DNA of 64,000 nucleotides, taken from the NCBI RefSeq assembly GCF_949628265.1, contig NC_088786.1, positions 26,247,681 through 26,311,680 on the forward strand. Direction: 5' to 3'. The stretch comes from Cloeon dipterum. Taxonomy: Eukaryota > Arthropoda > Insecta > Ephemeroptera > Baetidae. The number at the start of each line of letters is the position of its first letter. The stretch's first letter is position 1. The translations under genes and the position numbers were made by a program. Shown here in pieces: positions 59,901 to 64,000 of this stretch. The notes below the pieces were generated by a model. That model saw only the letters and a program-made list of their open reading frames with translations, was not told the DNA's origin and searched no databases.

Positions 59901-62372
59901 GTGGAGCAGTCGCTTACGGATGTACACAAGAGGCAAATGGAATTTCACAGGAGGGCGAAAACGCGACATGGGTGTGATTTCTTAAACGAAAAACGAGAAA
60001 AAATTCTTCCTATTTGACGCAAAAAAATATACAAACTTGAGAGCCATTTTTTGCTCAGAGTTTTTGCAATAACGGCGTCACAAAGAAGAGGAAGAATAAG
60101 TGGGAAAACAGTTATTACGAAAATTCTTCATAATGTGCCCGGCACGTGCGCCTGAAGTATCTAGCAAATTTTTTGATCCAGCAGATTAATGCCACATCAA
60201 AGGATCTCGAAAGCAAAGGTTAAAGCTCAGATTTCGTTCCAGGAGAAATTAGAGGCATTTTTCATTCTCTGCTGAGTGTGCTGTTATCTCTTTCATTTCG
60301 CTCCGAAAAGACCAGCTATGAAATTGCTTTTGCAACTTCTGGGCCGTAGCAAAAATTCTAATTGAAGCTTTTTTCGCGTAAATCATACAATGTAAACAGC
60401 CTTACTTTGCAAATTGGATTCTGCCTCAGCGCTGTGCAACCAAAATTAAACCGTCACACTGCGAATGATTAAGAGAGCAGCCACTGCTTTGACGTACTCA
60501 CACATCTTAATTAGCAGGCACTTCGAACATTCAGCCAACGGAATATTTTAATTGCGACCTCTGCTGAAGCGCTCTAGATAAAGCGTTACGTATGAAACAC
60601 TCGGCTATAAAAGGAATCAAAGCAACAAGTTTCTTCAATCCATTACTTTTTACGGTGAACATTTCTCTTAATCTCAGATATGAAATAGCCTTGAAAAATA
60701 ATTATCTCATTCATATTGGGATTAGAAGGCTGTATTAATAAAATCGTGCCGCTGTGCAGCAAAAATTTTTACAAATCGCTTCAACTTTGTGAAAAGGAAA
60801 GACGAAGCTTTTTATACCGCAGTTTTGGGTAGGAGCGAATGAATTGCTATTGAATCAAAACTTTATTAAGACCGTGTCTGCAATGGTACATTGTCCTCAA
60901 TGCCGCCCCATTTCTATTAATTCATCTTCATTCCGATTACCCGCTTTTTTCTACTATGTGAAAAACATGCGCACCCAGCTGAAACGAATGCTAAACCTAC
61001 GCACTCTGCAATCGAAAACGGTGGGCGCCTACGCGTAGGTAAAATCAACAAAATCGTGAATAATCACTCCGCACTCGCGTTTGGCTTTCCTGACAAGTTT
61101 TAAGGACATGCAGCGAAAGCAAAATCACTTCAAGGAGCGCTCGAGGAAAAGCAGGCTTGACTGCACCGCTGTGTTGACTTTGCTAAAATAATTTTTGGAT
61201 GGTTTGTGAATTTGTATTTCCCCTTCCGCGCAATCTGCACCAACTCACTCTGCAAGCAGGTTTACACCTTTCTTGCCGAAAATATCCTGAGAAAAGTCTA
61301 AAGGCGTTTTCAAGAAATAAATTTGATGAAATGAGCACTAAAACCTTACATGTTGGGCCAATTAGCGTTGTAAAAAGCCATCGTGCCTGATGAAAAGAGA
61401 GTTGAAAACCAATATCCGTCAGCACATTTTTTCTTCATTTTTATTTGAAGAAGTGACATCACAAGGACCGAAAATATTGCGCAAAATGTCTTGTTAATAA
61501 TCTCTGTTAAAGCCGAAGAAAGATATTCGCTTTTGGCTTATATTTTGAGCTGTAGTACACGAAGAGCCGACAAAGGGTTTGCTCATCTGGCTTCGACCCG
61601 ACAATGCACCTGCTCCAACGGGGAAATAAATCCATCCAGCTATTTATTGCGTCTGATAACAGGATCGCAAAAGGATCCAACCGGGTTCGCTCTCTGAAAT
61701 CGCGCCAGTTGCCGGGTTATTTTATTTCTCTACTCCTCTACTCCTTCCCAAGAGAATTGAATCTTCTATGTAAATTAATGCCTTTGCCGCTGAGCGTGGG
61801 TTGTATCGACAACGGCTGGATTTGGTTACTGTGCCATATGCCTTTATATTCAAACTTTGGAGTTCAACTGTAAGGGAAAGAAGCGAGTGGCACTCAAAGT
61901 ATCCGGTCCCTAACTTTGACATGATGTTATTGGTAATAATATTAAAATGTGTTTAAATGAGAGAAAAATTAGTACATAATATAGGTTAAAAAAGGGATGT
62001 ATTCGTAAATGTGAATTGTGTGATTAATTTTTCCCCTGCCTGTTGTACACGTTTTTTGTGTTAAAAAAATTGATTAAATTCGTAAATTGTAATATTTTCA
62101 TTTTATTTTCATTCAGAAATGGGCAGAGCGCGGTTGATATTTACCTGCCTAAAGCTTTTATCGTATTTTTATGTATAGAATAGATCAACTAGCCCGTTGG
62201 CTTGCATTGTTTGAAGCATTTCTCTCAGGAGTGTCAAAGCAATGGGAGATATTTGAGTTGCTCGGGGATCTAATACTGGCTGCCCAATGTCAGAGATGGC
62301 AAAAGGTGATTAGTTAAGTGACTCGAAAGGTTAAAATAGCTCAATGGGCTCGGAGGCGCACCGGCGCCGACT

Positions 62373-62515
62373 CCTCACTTGCTGGTTTTCGCACCTTTCT
62401 AGCGGCTTCAGAGACAAATAAATGTTTAGCGTTTCAATCAAAGATCTCGGTGCAGGGAGGCGAAAAGATGGCCACATTGGACTCCATATTATCCACTCAG
62501 TGGTGTTAATGGACT
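62373..62515 (+). repeat. Dispersed repeat, fourth copy
   Basis: Shares acttgctggttttcgcacct, tttagcg, ctcggtgcaggg and attatccactcagtggtgtt, in the same order, with the copy at 40093. Confidence 0.45.
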
Positions 62516-64000
62516 CGGTAATCTCATAGGATGTGCTGAGCAGAGGTTCGAAAAAAAGAAAAAAAATTCGATTGCGTTTGATTAAAACTATTAAAATATC
62601 ATAGAAAATAACATAGTGCAATTCCATGCATTGCACTGAAAATGCAAACTTTTTTAAATTAGATATGGACTCTCCCAAGCACTCTAGCTGGCCTATGAAA
62701 ACTAAAACTCACAGCAGAAAAATAATTAATTTTTGTAAAGGGCTGCCACCGAAGCAATCCAGCAGGGTCGGTCTGCTGGAGCCATTTGCAGCATTTTCTG
62801 TGAAAAGAAAATCATTATGAGCCCTTCACGTTCATTCATTTAGGGTTCATTCAGCACGCTTCCTGCACTAACCCGCAATTGCAGGAAGAAAATTACGACG
62901 GCGCCTCACATTATTGCAGGTCAAAAAGTAATACATAGGTCGTGCCAGATGAGTAAGCAGAACTCTTTTCGAATAGGCTGCTGCTTCCTTTCACCGCTAC
63001 ACTTTCTGCTTCTTTTCAAACAGGCCGATGATGCTGTCCCCTCGATGCTCTCCACGTTATTAAGAGTTACCGCTTAGCTGACAACAAATTTGAAATGTTT
63101 GCATAATGACCCTCATGGCATAGAGTAAATAACCAACAGGGCCGCAGAGACTGCATGCAGACGCAACGTCAAAAGAGGTGAAAATAGTGTGGGAAGATTG
63201 TAAAGAGATTTAAAACTAATTTGATGAGGCGTAATATGTAGTTTGCATACCACTCTAAGCATTCCATTCAATATTTGTCCTTCATTTATCAACATCCATT
63301 AAAATTAGAGGCACTATGTTTATATTTTTCTAGAGCTAGATGGAAAATGGAGGAAAGTGTTGAATGCTGATGATTTTTTTACTCTTATTAAATAGAAAGG
63401 AGTGTTTACAAATTAGTTTTCAATAATCCTCTGATGGAGATGGAGGTTTCAAAAGATTGATGGTTTAAATATAGAGGTCCACTAATTTCATTTTGCAATC
63501 TGAATCCAAGCACATCAGCTTTAATAAGCATCTGCAAACATTAATATGGAATAAAAATTCTCATTCAGTAATCGAATACAAAATCAATTATTCTGATCAA
63601 CACACTTTTGTTGAGACAGTCGGCACGATTTTACCGATTCAATATTCTCGAGTGCTGGGTACTATATCTTTCAAATTATCTGTATTGCTTTCCTCCTTTT
63701 TGTTTACATTAGATTTGCAGATTATTTTGTCTCGTATTTTTAGTAGGCAGCAATTTTAATCTAGTGGACTGTTTTTGCACGAATATTTTTTATTTACTAG
63801 CTGATATCTTTCATTGATTAGCCACAATCCATCATTCTAAAAAATCAATTATCGCAGTATGCGCACGAGCTAATTTAAACTTAATATTTACCGAAAATAT
63901 TCAAATATTCTCGTCTATTTACGAGATTAGATTATTTGAGATATCTAGTTTGAAGTGTCAAAATCTCCTAGACAACAAGAACCTCAACCCTGTAAGCCAT

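Larger units (their letters stand above)
51411..64000. other. Right-hand region, no supportable gene
   Basis: About 12.6 kb lies upstream of the receptor cyclase start. It includes the cyclase's presumed 5' UTR and promoter, an A20 homopolymer (51657-51676), one weak candidate terminal exon (53805-53948) and a repeat copy near 62373. All other open frames are short, lack domains and differ in no consistent way from background. Confidence 0.5.

Noticed and set aside
62330-62420. tRNA gene suggested by a box-A-like TAGCTCAATGG
   Set aside because: No box B (GGTTCGA) at the right spacing and no cloverleaf can be drawn. At best it is a relic at the edge of a repeat.
63460-63485. Second copy of the MITE end (atatagaggtcc)
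   Set aside because: Only the first eight bases (TAGAGGTC) match the terminus and no partner end is present. A chance match is likely.
1-64000. CRISPR arrays, prokaryotic operons, riboswitches or viral genes
   Set aside because: No regularly spaced direct repeats, ribosome-binding-site operon structure or viral proteins were seen. The window is ordinary eukaryotic DNA.

Overview
This is an arthropod, most probably insect, nuclear genomic window. The reasons are spliced metazoan genes with GT-AG introns, many of them only 49-70 bp, very AT-rich spacers, TATA/Inr-type promoters, AATAAA polyadenylation signals, and metazoan families (receptor guanylate cyclase, PKA catalytic subunit, THOC3, C2H2 zinc finger, aldo-keto reductase). 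No bacterial, organellar, CRISPR or viral signal was seen. I cannot name the species.

Layout. 669-1033 (+) is the proline-rich last exon of a gene entering from the left, with its 3' UTR running to a poly(A) signal near 1802. 5442-10003 (-) is a complete three-exon kinase of the PKA catalytic type (377 aa) with unusual residues at the DFG and hinge positions. It lies head-to-head with a five-exon THOC3 gene (10628-11869, +, 326 aa). THOC3 converges on a three-exon zinc-finger gene (12414-13733, -, 401 aa), and their opposed poly(A) signals sit only 5 bp apart. 15464-16774 and 17252-18569 (+) are two tandem seven-exon aldo-keto reductase genes, about 85% identical by hand count, with the full catalytic tetrad and duplicated promoters.

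From 19646 to 51410 (-) one gene fills half the window: a single-pass receptor guanylate cyclase of the natriuretic-peptide-receptor type. I assembled it as 23 exons and 1168 residues with an unbroken frame: signal peptide, glycosylated ligand-binding domain, membrane segment, kinase-homology pseudokinase domain, dimerisation helix, and cyclase domain with intact metal and GTP-selecting residues. Its 5' half is spread over introns of 2-8 kb; the 3' half is compact. It contains a likely 26-residue cassette exon, a GC-AG intron, and an in-frame stop-free 69-bp intron beside the membrane segment.

51411-64000 has no gene I can support, only one weak candidate terminal exon (53805-53948). Mobile or repetitive DNA: a 300-bp MITE-like element with 14-bp perfect inverted ends and TA at both borders (46050-46349), a dispersed repeat family with four diverged copies, a possible solo Tc1/mariner-like terminus near 29400, and several simple repeats.

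Functionally the window holds a cGMP-producing receptor and a cAMP-kinase-type enzyme, an mRNA-export adaptor, a probable nuclear zinc-finger protein and NADPH-dependent carbonyl reductases. The genes point in different directions and I infer no functional cluster. I found no convincing new multi-gene system; the most interesting signals are the gene-structure oddities of the receptor cyclase, the divergent kinase and the MITE.
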